Assembly: GCF_034356035.1 (NCBI RefSeq)
Contig: NZ_CP136423.1
Location: 3,224,001-3,288,000 of the forward strand
Source of the DNA: Blautia hydrogenotrophica DSM 10507
Lineage (GTDB): Bacteria; Bacillota; Clostridia; Lachnospirales; Lachnospiraceae
Direction: 5' to 3'
DNA length: 64,000 nt
Position numbers and translations under genes: made by a program. Shown here one piece after another: positions 48,762 through 57,870 of this stretch. Numbering within the stretch: position 1 is the first letter of the stretch; the number at the start of each line of letters is the position of its first letter. Under the pieces are notes generated by a model that had not been told where the DNA came from, did not search any database, and saw nothing but the letters and a program-made list of their open reading frames with translations.

Positions 48762-49787
48762 ATGCTTCTATCAGAAAAAATTTTAACCTTAAGAAAAAAG
48801 AATGGCTGGTCTCAGGAAGAGCTGGCTGAAAAATGCGGAGTATCCAGACAATCCATCTCCAAATGGGAAGGAAATCTATCCACACCGGAATTGAGTAAAA
48901 TCGTACTGCTCAGTGAGCTTTTTCAGGTATCCACCGACTACTTATTAAAAGAAGACGTACAGCCACAAACCGATACCGACGCTGAGCTTCCCCCTATGGA
49001 AGCTCCGTCCCACTCCCTGCGCCAAGTCACACTAGCTGAGGCCACCGCCTTTATTCAGGCACGAGAACAAGCAGCCAAGAAAATGGCTCTGGGAACCGTT
49101 CTGTGCATCCTGTCTCCCATCTGCCTCTTTCTCCTGATGGGGATGTCTGACAGCAGTCTTCTTCCCCTCTCCGAAGATATCGGCGCGCTGCTGGGTCTCA
49201 TCGTCGTTTTGCTGTTTGTCTGTGTGGCTGTCACCCAATTTCTTGGAACTGGCAGCCTCCTGAAGCCTTTTGCGTATCTGGAAAAAGAAGAATTTGACAC
49301 AGCCTACGGTGTGGATGCTCTGGCACGAGAACAAAAAAGCACCTATGAAGGTACCTATAACCGCTATACCATCATTGGCGTGATTCTCTGTATCACCGCT
49401 GTGATTCCGTTGTTCTGCGCCGCTGCTTTCCATGCTTCTGATTTTTTCGTCTTGCTGGGACTTTCTGTTTCACTGCTTATCGTAGCCGTCGCTGTTTATT
49501 TATTTGTGGTCTGCAACACGATTCAAAATACCTACTTACAGCTATTGCAGGAAGGAGAGTTTACCAAAAGCTCCAAACGTCATCAAAAACTTTTGGAACC
49601 TGTTTCCACGGTTTACTGGCTTGCGGTCACTGCTTTGTATCTGGGTTTCAGCCTAATTACCATGCGCTGGGAGAGTTCCTGGGTGATCTGGCCTGTCGCC
49701 GCCATTTTATATGGGGTCATTGTCACCCTCTGCCGGATTCTCCCCAAAAAATCTGAGCAGAACAACCAGAAAAAAACGCTTCTGTAA
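48762..49787 (+). CDS. XRE-family HTH regulator fused to membrane segments
   Basis: A 341-residue protein: an XRE HTH at about 6-60 ([21 protein letters not shown]), a linker, then about six membrane segments in pairs (about 105-165, 205-255, 290-330). Membrane-bound XRE proteins of this type are common in Firmicutes and may sense the membrane state or regulate a neighbour. AAAGAGAGG precedes the ATG. The DUF2798 membrane protein gene lies downstream behind its own promoter. The signal is unknown. Confidence 0.88.
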   Translation: MLLSEKILTLRKKNGWSQEELAEKCGVSRQSISKWEGNLSTPELSKIVLLSELFQVSTDYLLKEDVQPQTDTDAELPPMEAPSHSLRQVTLAEATAFIQAREQAAKKMALGTVLCILSPICLFLLMGMSDSSLLPLSEDIGALLGLIVVLLFVCVAVTQFLGTGSLLKPFAYLEKEEFDTAYGVDALAREQKSTYEGTYNRYTIIGVILCITAVIPLFCAAAFHASDFFVLLGLSVSLLIVAVAVYLFVVCNTIQNTYLQLLQEGEFTKSSKRHQKLLEPVSTVYWLAVTALYLGFSLITMRWESSWVIWPVAAILYGVIVTLCRILPKKSEQNNQKKTLL

Positions 49788-49824
49788 AAGCAAAACGAAC
49801 ATTATGCCAAAATTTAAAAAAATG

Positions 49825-49854
49825 CTTACATTTTCATTTATTTTTTGATAGAAT
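49825..49854 (+). promoter_or_regulatory. Promoter of the DUF2798 leader
   Basis: CTTACA (49825-49830), 18-bp spacer, TAGAAT (49849-49854). It gives a leader of about 220 nt before the DUF2798 gene. Confidence 0.65.
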
Positions 49855-49870
49855 ACTCAGCGATAAGAAA

Positions 49871-50020
49871 CAAGCTTTGTTGTTTTCCCTGTCCCCTTTA
49901 CAGGAACAGAGCTTAGATTTCACTTTAAAAAATAAATATCGGCGCTAGATGAAAATGGTAGTGAGATTATATGCTGTAGTCTTAACGAAAGTTATATTAC
50001 GCATATAGTCTCATTTTTTT
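49871..50020 (+). promoter_or_regulatory. Structured leader with attenuator terminator
   Basis: A first stem (AAGCTTTGTT 49872-49881 with AACAGAGCTT 49905-49914, inner CCTGT/ACAGG) is followed by a terminator: GAGATTATATGC (49963-49974) with GCATATAGTCTC (50001-50012), then ATTTTTTT. A short reading frame covers the terminator stem. I do not recognise a known riboswitch class. It might also just be the terminator of the XRE gene, but the promoter at 49825 lies before it. Confidence 0.6.
49949..50008 (+). CDS. Possible 19-codon leader peptide
   Basis: ATG at 49949 to TAG at 50006-50008, encoding a basic hydrophobic peptide (M-K-M-V-V-R-L-Y-A-V-V-L-T-K-V-I-L-R-I). The coding stretch includes both arms of the terminator stem, so ribosome movement or stalling would change its folding, as in leader-peptide attenuation. 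No good Shine-Dalgarno is seen, so the frame may be chance. Confidence 0.35.
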   Translation: MKMVVRLYAVVLTKVILRI

Positions 50021-50080
50021 ATGTGAACTTAGTATTCCGCCCATCAAAAACATATAAGCGCCAAGAAGGAGGACACAATT

Positions 50081-50566
50081 ATGCCGAAAAACAAATTTCA
50101 GGACGTTATTTTCACTCTTATTATGGTAGTGGTCATGGTCTACGCAATGGTTATCTATAACATCTCTTTAGATACGGGTAAACTGACCAACCAGGTATTT
50201 CTCATGGCTTTCGGAGAATTGCCAATCATGGGAATCGTCGCTTTTTTTCTGGAACTGTTCATTGTCGGACCTCTCGCCAAAAAGCTTGCCTTCCGTCTAG
50301 TTCAGCCAGGTATGGACAAAATGATCTTTATCGTTTTAGCCATCTCTGCCATCACCGTCTGCCTGATGTGCCCGCTGATGAGCTTGGCTGCAGCGGTTCT
50401 TTTCAAGGGAGGGCTGCAGCCGGAGCTGCTTTCTGTCTGGATTCAAACCGCCGCCTTGAATTTTCCCATGGCGCTGTGCTGGCAAATCTTTTTTGCCGGG
50501 CCTTTGGTGAGAGGAATTTTCCGCCGTCTTTTCCCAGAAAAGGAACCAGAAGCTCAAATCTCCTGA
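50081..50566 (+). CDS. DUF2798-family membrane protein
   Basis: A 161-residue protein with four membrane segments arranged as two similar halves (about 10-75 and 88-150). Both halves contain a G-P-L motif (I-V-G-P-L-A-K-K and F-A-G-P-L-V-R-G). This repeat is the DUF2798 pattern; the family is of unknown function, often near MarR/TetR-type genes. AAGGAGG precedes the ATG. Expression is probably controlled by the attenuator-like leader. A stress or drug-response role is only a guess. Confidence 0.82.
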   Translation: MPKNKFQDVIFTLIMVVVMVYAMVIYNISLDTGKLTNQVFLMAFGELPIMGIVAFFLELFIVGPLAKKLAFRLVQPGMDKMIFIVLAISAITVCLMCPLMSLAAAVLFKGGLQPELLSVWIQTAALNFPMALCWQIFFAGPLVRGIFRRLFPEKEPEAQIS

Positions 50567-50603
50567 AAACACCATCATATCTAATGCTTTATAATAATTC
50601 AGA

Positions 50604-50700
50604 GGCAGGTGCGCTTCATAATAGCTGCACCTGCCCCTATAGAAATCGTTCCGCTTCGCGGTAAAATTCCCCAGTACGGCATACGCACCCGCAGCAGACG
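50604..50700. repeat. Hairpin plus degenerate repeat remnant (copy L)
   Basis: GGCAGGTGC/GCACCTGCC (50604-50635) is a perfect 9-bp hairpin behind the DUF2798 gene without a clear T-tract. From about 50650, CCGCTTCGCGGTAAAATTCC then CAGTACGGCATACGCA matches the middle of the terminator-docked family with several changes. Its orientation is that of the minus-strand copies, downstream of galM. Confidence 0.5.
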
Positions 50701-50732
50701 TCTTCGTTATCGAAAAAATTCCTCACACCTCA

Positions 50733-51755
50733 TCATGACAAATCGTTCCCTATAACATGAAAACGATAGCTGGTCATCTCTCGATAGGTGTCCCCAGCCC
50801 GCAGAATCACAGTTGGGTTTTCTTCCTTATGGATGCTGTCTGGCATATTCTGTGTCTCCACACAGATAGCAGTCCTCTGATCAATGATATCCCCACCCTT
50901 GCCCTTGTGAGGTTCCAGGAAATTTGCCGTGTAGATCTGAGCCTGCGGCAAAGTAGTCTCCACGATCATTTCTATTCCGCTTTCTTCACAGTAAAGCTTC
51001 ACTTTTTCTTTCTCATCCCTGAAAATGAAGGGATGGTCAAAACCATGTCCGATTTTAAGCTGTTCATCTTCCATCTGTAGATGCTCTCCGAGCTTGCCAC
51101 CATTTCTAAAATCAAAGGGAGTCCCCGCCACATCACGAATCTCTCCTGTCACAAGTCCGTTTTCATCTACACAGGCAAAGCAGTCCGCCGCCGTCTGCAG
51201 CCAATGTTCCCCAATCCCGCAGGGTCTTCCGCTGAGATTAAAATAAGAGTGGTTGGTAAAATTCAAAATAGTATCCTGATCTGTATGAGCTTCATACTGT
51301 AAAATGAATTTATCTGCTTCCAGACGGTAAGTAACCGTCACGTTCAGCTCACCAGGATACCCTTCCTCGCCGTCAGGGCTCGTATAGGTAAAGACAATTT
51401 CATCTTCTCCTGTCGTATAGCTGAATACCTTGTTTGAAAACCCCTCGATGCCGCCGTGAATCGCGTTAGGTCCAGAATTTTTCGCAAGCTGGTAGGTTTT
51501 TCCATTCAGTTCAAAGCTGGCGCCTCCAATCCGATTCGCCACTCGTCCCACAAAAGCCCCCAAATACCCTGTATGTTCCTGGTACTCTTGAATCGTGTCA
51601 TATCCCAGTACCATGTCCCGAAACCGCCCATCTTTATCCGCTGTCAGAATCTTCATGACGGTGCAGCCAAGATTTGTGACGGTCACAGAAAGACTATCAT
51701 TTTTCAGTTCCAGAATATCTATACGATTCTCTGATCTTTTTACTAGATTTACCAC
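50733..51755 (-). CDS. galM: Aldose 1-epimerase (mutarotase)
   Basis: Interconverts alpha and beta forms of aldoses. 340 residues of beta-sandwich type. Substrate Arg in G-R-V-A-N-R near 70; His in N-A-I-H-G-G near 97; catalytic His in N-H-S-Y-F-N-L near 167; H-G-F-D-H-P-F near 232; catalytic Glu near 305 in T-A-I-C-V-E-T. It lies 3 bp behind araD, so it is the last gene of the arabinose operon and probably acts on arabinose delivered as the furanose or wrong anomer. Confidence 0.94.
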   Translation of the reverse strand: MVNLVKRSENRIDILELKNDSLSVTVTNLGCTVMKILTADKDGRFRDMVLGYDTIQEYQEHTGYLGAFVGRVANRIGGASFELNGKTYQLAKNSGPNAIHGGIEGFSNKVFSYTTGEDEIVFTYTSPDGEEGYPGELNVTVTYRLEADKFILQYEAHTDQDTILNFTNHSYFNLSGRPCGIGEHWLQTAADCFACVDENGLVTGEIRDVAGTPFDFRNGGKLGEHLQMEDEQLKIGHGFDHPFIFRDEKEKVKLYCEESGIEMIVETTLPQAQIYTANFLEPHKGKGGDIIDQRTAICVETQNMPDSIHKEENPTVILRAGDTYREMTSYRFHVIGNDLS

Positions 51756-51758
51756 CGT

Positions 51759-52460
51759 TTATTTTCCCTTCTGCCCATAATATGCATTGGCGCCATGCTT
51801 TCGATAATAGTGCTTATCCTGCAATTCCTGAGGCGCCGGCTGATTCTGAGGGTTAATCCACTCGCAGCGGGCAGCCATCTTAGCCACCTCTTCTAAAACA
51901 ACCGCGTTGTGAACTGCCTCATGCGCATCCTTACCCCATGTAAATGGTCCATGATTTTTGCACAGTACTGCTGGCATTGCCTCATAGTCCAGATTCTGCT
52001 GCGCAAAATGGTCGGCAATGAGAATACCAGTATACTTCTCATAAGCCTCGTCGATTTCCTCTTTTGTAAGATTTCTAACGCAGGGAATTTCACCGTACAG
52101 ATAATCCGCATGTGTGGTTCCATAGCAGGGAATTCCTCTTCCTGCCTGCGCCCAGCTTGTGGCCCATGGAGAATGTGTATGAACTACACCGCCGATGTTT
52201 GGAAAACGGTTATACAATACCACATGTGTAGCTGTATCAGAAGAAGGATTCATATCGCCTTCCACTTTTTTGCCATCCAAATCTATCACCACCATATCTT
52301 CTGGCTTCAACACATCATACTCCACGCCACTTGGCTTGATGACAAACAAACCTTTCTCACGGTCAATTCCGCTGACATTTCCCCAGGTAAATGTCACAAG
52401 CCCATACTTGGGAAGCAACATATTTGCCTCATATACCTGTTTTTTTAACTCTTCCAGCAT
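51759..52460 (-). CDS. araD: L-ribulose-5-phosphate 4-epimerase
   Basis: Converts L-ribulose-5-phosphate to D-xylulose-5-phosphate, the last step of arabinose catabolism. 233 residues, class II aldolase/epimerase fold. Phosphate and zinc motifs: G-N-V-S-G near 28, K-P-S-G-V near 43, T-H-V-V-L-Y and V-H-T-H-S-P-W-A (zinc His pair near 96-98), and C-K-N-H-G-P-F near 168. GGAGACAAAACA precedes the ATG. In order araA-araB-araD-galM on one strand. Confidence 0.96.
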   Translation of the reverse strand: MLEELKKQVYEANMLLPKYGLVTFTWGNVSGIDREKGLFVIKPSGVEYDVLKPEDMVVIDLDGKKVEGDMNPSSDTATHVVLYNRFPNIGGVVHTHSPWATSWAQAGRGIPCYGTTHADYLYGEIPCVRNLTKEEIDEAYEKYTGILIADHFAQQNLDYEAMPAVLCKNHGPFTWGKDAHEAVHNAVVLEEVAKMAARCEWINPQNQPAPQELQDKHYYRKHGANAYYGQKGK

Positions 52461-52533
52461 TGTTTTGTCTCCTTTATTCTAAATCATTCAAGGAGCTGCC
52501 ACAGACAGCTCCCCTTGCTTACTTTGGCATCAG

Positions 52534-54138
52534 CTATATTAAATTCTGAATAGCTGCCTGTTCAATTATAATACCTCTTTTGTATCTTTCGGTAAAGACC
52601 TCAAAGCCTTCCACGTCTTTTTCCACCGGCTTCATACTGGTTCCGGCATTTTCTCCAAACACTTTCTTAGAAAGGTAATTTTGAAGAGACTCTCCGTCTT
52701 CTTTCTGCGCCATATAGGCTGCCAAAAGAGCCATTCCCCATGGGCCGCCCTCCCCGGCAGTCTCCATGACAGAGACCGGAGCATTGATCGCCGCTGCCAA
52801 GAAGCCCTGGGCGACGCCTTTGGTCTTAAAGAGTCCTCCATGGCCCAAAATGCTGTCAATCTGTACATGCTCCTCCTTCAACAAAATATCCATGCCAATC
52901 TTCAAGGCGCCCAGCGAAGTAAACAGATTCGCTCTCATGAAGTTCGCCAGATTGAAATTGCTCTTAGGACTTCTCACAAACAGAGGGCGTCCTTCGTCGC
53001 ATTCCGTAATATTTTCCCCGGACAGATATCCATATGCTAGCACGCCACCGCAGTCTGGATCTCCCTCCAAAGCCTTGCGGTAGAGCGTTCCATACAGCTT
53101 GTTCATATCTACGTCAACGCCGAAGCTTTCTGCGAACTCCTTGAAAATACCAACCCACGCATTCAAATCTGAGGTACAGTTATTTGCATGAACCATAGCC
53201 ACAAGGCTGCCGTCCGGTGTTGTCACCATATCAATTTCCGGATATACCTTGGAAAGCTCTTTTTCCAATACCACCATACCGAAGATAGACGTTCCGGCCG
53301 AGACATTTCCCGTGCGCTTTGCCACACTGTTTGTAGCCGTCATTCCGGTGCCTGCGTCTCCTTCCGGCGGGGCGATAGGTGTTCCAGCCTGAAGATTGCC
53401 GCTAACATCCAGTCTTTTAGCCCCTTCTTCGGTAAGGAAGCCTGCATTTTCTCCGGCAAGCTTTACCTGCGGCAGAACATCTTCCAGCTTCCAGCCAAAG
53501 TTTTTCTCCGCGATCAAAGCGTTGAATTTTTTCACCATCGCTTCATCGTAATCCTTGGTCTTGCTGCTGATGGGGAACATACCGGAGGCGTCGCCTACGC
53601 CGATGACCTTCTCTCCTGTCATCTGCCAGTGAATATAGCCAGACAGGGTTGTCAGGTATGCAAGATCTTTTACATGCGCTTCCTCGTTTAAAATAGCTTG
53701 GTACAGATGAGCAATGCTCCATCTTTGAGGAATGTTATAATCAAACAGCTTCATCAAAGCTTCCGACGCCTCTCCTGTGATGCTGTTCCGCCAAGTACGA
53801 AATGGTACCAACAGGCCACCGTCTTTATCAAAAGCGAGATACCCATGCATCATAGCACTAAATCCGATTGCCCTAAGCCTTGTCAATGTAACGTCATATT
53901 TTGCCTTCACATCTGCCGCCATCTTGCTGTAGCAGTCTTGAAGACCGGTCCAGATATCCTCCAAAGTGTAAGTCCAGATTCCATTGTCCAGACGGTTTTC
54001 CCACTCATGATCTCCGGAAGCAATGGGCGCATGATTCTCACCAATCAGCACAGCTTTGATACGGGTGGAGCCAAATTCCAGACCCATGACAGCTTTTCCA
54101 GCTTCAATGTATTTTTTGATTGCGTTTGTGTCACTCAT
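52534..54138 (-). CDS. araB: L-ribulokinase (FGGY family)
   Basis: Phosphorylates L-ribulose made by AraA. 534 residues with two actin-like domains: [10 protein letters not shown] near 19-28, G-D-A-G-T-G-M-T near 273, and the nucleotide-binding G-H-G-G-L-F-K-T near 416. It differs in sequence type from the kinase at 22726 (E-F-G-S-T in place of D-V-G-T-S), matching the xylulokinase-like ribulokinases of Clostridia. CTGGAGGAGATCACAT precedes the ATG. The araB-araA gap is 29 bp. Assignment rests mainly on the araA/araD context. Confidence 0.92.
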   Translation of the reverse strand: MSDTNAIKKYIEAGKAVMGLEFGSTRIKAVLIGENHAPIASGDHEWENRLDNGIWTYTLEDIWTGLQDCYSKMAADVKAKYDVTLTRLRAIGFSAMMHGYLAFDKDGGLLVPFRTWRNSITGEASEALMKLFDYNIPQRWSIAHLYQAILNEEAHVKDLAYLTTLSGYIHWQMTGEKVIGVGDASGMFPISSKTKDYDEAMVKKFNALIAEKNFGWKLEDVLPQVKLAGENAGFLTEEGAKRLDVSGNLQAGTPIAPPEGDAGTGMTATNSVAKRTGNVSAGTSIFGMVVLEKELSKVYPEIDMVTTPDGSLVAMVHANNCTSDLNAWVGIFKEFAESFGVDVDMNKLYGTLYRKALEGDPDCGGVLAYGYLSGENITECDEGRPLFVRSPKSNFNLANFMRANLFTSLGALKIGMDILLKEEHVQIDSILGHGGLFKTKGVAQGFLAAAINAPVSVMETAGEGGPWGMALLAAYMAQKEDGESLQNYLSKKVFGENAGTSMKPVEKDVEGFEVFTERYKRGIIIEQAAIQNLI

Positions 54139-54170
54139 ATGTGATCTCCTCCAGCCTTATCTGCAGCTTA

Positions 54171-55667
54171 CTACTTGCTGAACGCAGCTTTGTTCCACAG
54201 CAGTTCATTTTTGAACTGGCGGATGGTTGTATCTTTGTCAATGTAAACCGCTTCGATTCCCATAGCCTCAGCCCAGTCACCCATCTGCTCCGCAGTCAAG
54301 TCATAAGAAAATGCGGTGTGGTGCGCTCCGCCTGCCAGAATCCACGCCTCGGCGCCTGTCATGAGATTTGGCTCCGGTGTCCAGTATGCAGTAGCTACCG
54401 GGAGCTTCGGCATTGGTTTCTCGGTCTTCTTGCAGTTCACGTTATTGATAATCAGACGGAAGCGGTCTCCTAAGTCAATCAGAGAGGTGGCGATCGCAGG
54501 ACCTTCTTTTGACGTGAATACAAGCCTTGCCGGGTCTTCACGGTCACCCATAGACAGCGGCTGCTCCTTGATGCTGATCTTGCCGTCAGCAATGGTTGGG
54601 CAGACCTCAAGCATATGCGCCTGCAGGATTCCCTCTTTTCCCGGTACAAGGTTGTATGTATAATCCTCCATGAAGGAAGTTCCCTTCGCGTCTTTCATTC
54701 CGGCTGTCATAACTTTCATCAGACGAACCATAGCTGCTGTCTTCCAGTCTCCTTCTCCGCCGAATCCGTAGCCTTTTTCCATCAATCTTTGGATTGCCAG
54801 CCCCGGAAGCTGTTTCAGAGAGCCCAAATCTCCAAAATGTGTCACGATCGCCTGATAATTTTTCTCTTTCAGAAATCTCTCAAAGCCGATCTCAATTCCG
54901 GCCTGAACCGCCACATGCTCACGGAATTCCTTTTCATCTCTTCCTTCCAAAAGGATTTCATATTTATCATAGTATTCCTCAACCAGAGCGTCGATATCTG
55001 CCTGTGAAACAGCAGCGACTGCTTCCGCGATTTCATTTACCGGATAGGCGTCTATCGTCCATCCGAATTTGATAGCCGCTTCTACTTTATCTCCCTCAGT
55101 CACCGCTACGTTTCTCATATTATCGGCGATACGCATGACACGGATATTTCTGCTCTCTACAATACCGATTGCTGTGCTCATCCAGGAAGCGATTCTCTTC
55201 TGTGTGGATTCGTCTCTCCAGTATCCCATAATCACCTTGCGCTCTTTTCCAAGACGGGTGAAGATATGTCCATACTCTCTGTCTCCGTGAGCTGCCTGGT
55301 TCTCGTTCATAAAATCCATGTCAATCTCATCGTATGGAATCTCAAGGTTATACTGTGTATGAAGGTGAAGTAGCGGTTTGCGAAGCTCCTGAAGACCCAG
55401 AATCCAGGATTTTGCCGGTGAGAAAGTATGCATCCAAGTGATAACTCCGGCACAGTTCTTGTCTGCATTCGCCTCATTAAATGTCTTCCTAATTAATTCA
55501 CTTGTAATCAGGGTCGGTTTCCATACAATTTCGTATGGAAGAACCCCCGACTTATTCATGACATCAACCATCTCTTTTGTATGCTCAGCTACATGTGCCA
55601 GGCATTCCTCTCCATACAAATCCTGTGAGCCTGTACAAAACCAAAACTGATATTTTTTTGTTTCCAT
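54171..55667 (-). CDS. araA: L-arabinose isomerase
   Basis: Converts L-arabinose to L-ribulose, the first intracellular step. About 498 residues. W-F-C-T-G-S-Q-D-L-Y-G near the N-terminus, W-M-H-T-F-S-P-A-K near 80, G-F-G-G-E-G-D-W-K-T near 300 with a catalytic Glu, E-D-Y-T-Y near 327, and G-G-A-H-H-T near 445 with metal ligands. Two in-frame ATGs (55673, 55667) follow AAGGAGG; the second has the better nine-base spacing. An ATTTGTAC half-site (55684-55691) precedes it, similar to the AraR-like box at 61673. Confidence 0.97.
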   Translation of the reverse strand: METKKYQFWFCTGSQDLYGEECLAHVAEHTKEMVDVMNKSGVLPYEIVWKPTLITSELIRKTFNEANADKNCAGVITWMHTFSPAKSWILGLQELRKPLLHLHTQYNLEIPYDEIDMDFMNENQAAHGDREYGHIFTRLGKERKVIMGYWRDESTQKRIASWMSTAIGIVESRNIRVMRIADNMRNVAVTEGDKVEAAIKFGWTIDAYPVNEIAEAVAAVSQADIDALVEEYYDKYEILLEGRDEKEFREHVAVQAGIEIGFERFLKEKNYQAIVTHFGDLGSLKQLPGLAIQRLMEKGYGFGGEGDWKTAAMVRLMKVMTAGMKDAKGTSFMEDYTYNLVPGKEGILQAHMLEVCPTIADGKISIKEQPLSMGDREDPARLVFTSKEGPAIATSLIDLGDRFRLIINNVNCKKTEKPMPKLPVATAYWTPEPNLMTGAEAWILAGGAHHTAFSYDLTAEQMGDWAEAMGIEAVYIDKDTTIRQFKNELLWNKAAFSK

Positions 55668-55699
55668 GTTCATTTGCCTCCTTATTTGTACCTGTGTCC

Positions 55700-56782
55700 C
55701 TAAATCTGTCGAATGGAATCGCGAACCACAGCCTGCGATTCAAACAGATAATTCCCATCAAACGCGGGATTTTCAATCATCTGTAGAAGGTTTTGAGCCG
55801 TTTTTTCTCCCAATATCTCTTTGGGATGGGAATATGAGGTAAACGGAACCTTACTCATCTGCGCAAGCTCCGAGTCATCAATACTTATAATAGACAGATC
55901 CTGTGGGATTTTGATGTTTCTTTTAAGTGCCAGGTCGATGACTTCTACCGCCACCTCATCGTTATAGCAGACAATTCCTGTACATCCCTTAATACGACGA
56001 AACAGGTGCTCCTCTATCTCCCAAAGATTCAATTCCGAATCTGTATCAATCCAGATCGTCGTCCTGGAATTCAGTTGAATCTCCGCCTCTCTCAGCGCAT
56101 CAATATATCCGCTATACCGCCGGCGTCCCTGGCCGTCGTCCAATTTAAAAATACCGGCGATTCTTTTATGCCCGGACTGAATCAAAAATTTTGTCGCCTT
56201 GTAGGTAACACACTGGTCATCCAGACGCACGCAGGGTACATCCAGTCCGGGATACATATCGTTAAAAAATATAATTGGAATATTTCTCTTTTGCAGCTCT
56301 TTATAATAAGATAAATTGGGATTCGGAAGGGCTCCTTTCGCAGCCTCCACAATCAGCCCGTCAATGTTGTTCTTCCTTAAAATATCTTCCAAAATCACCC
56401 GTTCCCTCTCTACCCTGTTATCTGTAAAAGACAGCCACATAGCATATCCGGCGTCAGAAAGTGTACGTTCAATTCCTCTAAGCGTCGGCGGAAAGATGTA
56501 CGAATTGTAGTAGGTACTGACAACCGCCACATTCATATGCTTTTTCTTTGGAGTATGGGGAAGTATCTGTCCCACATAGGTTCCGCTTCCCTGAAGGCGT
56601 GTCAAAACCTTCTCCTCCACAAGCTGGCTGGTCGCCCTTCGGATTGTCTGACGGCACAGGCCAAATTTTTTACTCAGCTTTTCTTCCGGCATCAAACGGT
56701 CACCAATCCTCATTCTACCCGAGGCTATCTCTTCATTAATCCAATCAATCACTACTTGGTATTTTGGCTTATTATCTGTCAT
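55700..56782 (-). CDS. araR: GntR-type arabinose repressor (AraR-like)
   Basis: A 360-residue regulator with an N-terminal GntR winged helix (about 1-70; L-S-K-K-F-G-L-C-R-Q-T-I-R-R) and a C-terminal LacI/periplasmic-binding-like sensor (about 85-355; N-V-A-V-V-S-T-Y, V-C-Y-N-D-E-V-A). This combination is that of AraR of Bacillus, which releases DNA upon arabinose binding. It lies between the transporter genes and araA on the same strand. Operators with ATTTGTA arms occur before the transporter operon and araA. Confidence 0.93.
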   Translation of the reverse strand: MTDNKPKYQVVIDWINEEIASGRMRIGDRLMPEEKLSKKFGLCRQTIRRATSQLVEEKVLTRLQGSGTYVGQILPHTPKKKHMNVAVVSTYYNSYIFPPTLRGIERTLSDAGYAMWLSFTDNRVERERVILEDILRKNNIDGLIVEAAKGALPNPNLSYYKELQKRNIPIIFFNDMYPGLDVPCVRLDDQCVTYKATKFLIQSGHKRIAGIFKLDDGQGRRRYSGYIDALREAEIQLNSRTTIWIDTDSELNLWEIEEHLFRRIKGCTGIVCYNDEVAVEVIDLALKRNIKIPQDLSIISIDDSELAQMSKVPFTSYSHPKEILGEKTAQNLLQMIENPAFDGNYLFESQAVVRDSIRQI

Positions 56783-56887
56783 TCTATTTCTCCATATCTG
56801 CCCGTTTTTGCCTTTTATTATACATCTTTCTTATACTCTTTTACAAGCTGTGCCGGTGCCCCTGTCATATTCAAATATCCTATCAAA

Positions 56888-57859
56888 TCACTTAACAACC
56901 TGTAAGGATTTTCTGTCTGCAAATACTGCCACGAATACGAGGAATACGATTCCCTCAATTAACTGCAACATCTGTGTTGAGATTCCCATCATGGTAAGTC
57001 CACTCTGTAACACGATAAACAGCATAGAACCAACAATAATATTCTCAAATCTTACATTTGCTCCGCCGGAAATCGGCATACCGCCGAGTACCAGCGCGAT
57101 CAGAATCTGTGTCTCCAACTGATTACCGCCGGAGGATGTCACAGAACCTACCTTGATTACGTTAATAAATGCCGCAAAGCCTGTGATCGCTCCTGCCAGT
57201 ACATAGATGAGAAATTTCATCTTGTCTGTGCGAATGCCGGCGAATTTTGCCGCCTTTTCCCCCGCTCCAATCGCTTTGAGATAAATACCAAACTTGGTGT
57301 AACGAAATACGATAAACCCAATTACGAGAACGATAAGAGTGCAGGTCAGTTTCAATACTGTCGTGTCATAATTAATCAGTGTCGCGGAACCTGCTACCGG
57401 CGCATCTGTCGTCAAATATTTGATAACCCCACGAAACAGGAACATCGTACAAATCGTTACAATAAAGGACTTAATTTTACGGTTAACATAGAAGAAACCG
57501 TTGATCGCTCCAATGGCAGCTCCTGTGACAATTCCCCCGAGAATTGCAATCGGCAGTCCGTATGATTGCGAAAGCGTACATACAACGATAGAGGCAATAC
57601 CAAGGATAGACCCCTGGGAGAAATCCAAGCCTCCCATCGACATGACAAAGAATACACCCATGGATGCAATCATCGTCACATATACCTGCGAAAGCACCAG
57701 ATTCATATTGGAAATCATTCTTCCGCCTGTCAACGCATTGAACAGGATGAAAATTGCTATCAGTCCCACTACCGGAAGCAATCTGCGGAGCCTTGCCATC
57801 TTGGAAAATTTATTCAGTTCTTTTTCTTTGCTTACTGCTTTTGCATTTTCGTTAGCCAT
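56888..57859 (-). CDS. Arabinose/furanose ABC transporter permease 2 (YjfF/AraZ-like)
   Basis: A 323-residue RbsC-type permease with about nine membrane segments: M-G-G-L-D-F-S-Q-G-S near 75-84 and A-L-V-L-G-G-M-P-I-S-G-G near 262-273. It is the last of four transporter genes (binding protein, permease, duplicated ATPase, permease). Two distinct permeases with one duplicated ATPase is the layout of the YtfQRT-YjfF galactofuranose importer and of the arabinose AraUVWZ system, so L-arabinofuranose is a good candidate. GAGGAGAGTC precedes the ATG. Confidence 0.92.
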   Translation of the reverse strand: MANENAKAVSKEKELNKFSKMARLRRLLPVVGLIAIFILFNALTGGRMISNMNLVLSQVYVTMIASMGVFFVMSMGGLDFSQGSILGIASIVVCTLSQSYGLPIAILGGIVTGAAIGAINGFFYVNRKIKSFIVTICTMFLFRGVIKYLTTDAPVAGSATLINYDTTVLKLTCTLIVLVIGFIVFRYTKFGIYLKAIGAGEKAAKFAGIRTDKMKFLIYVLAGAITGFAAFINVIKVGSVTSSGGNQLETQILIALVLGGMPISGGANVRFENIIVGSMLFIVLQSGLTMMGISTQMLQLIEGIVFLVFVAVFADRKSLQVVK

Positions 57860-57870
57860 GACTCTCCTCC

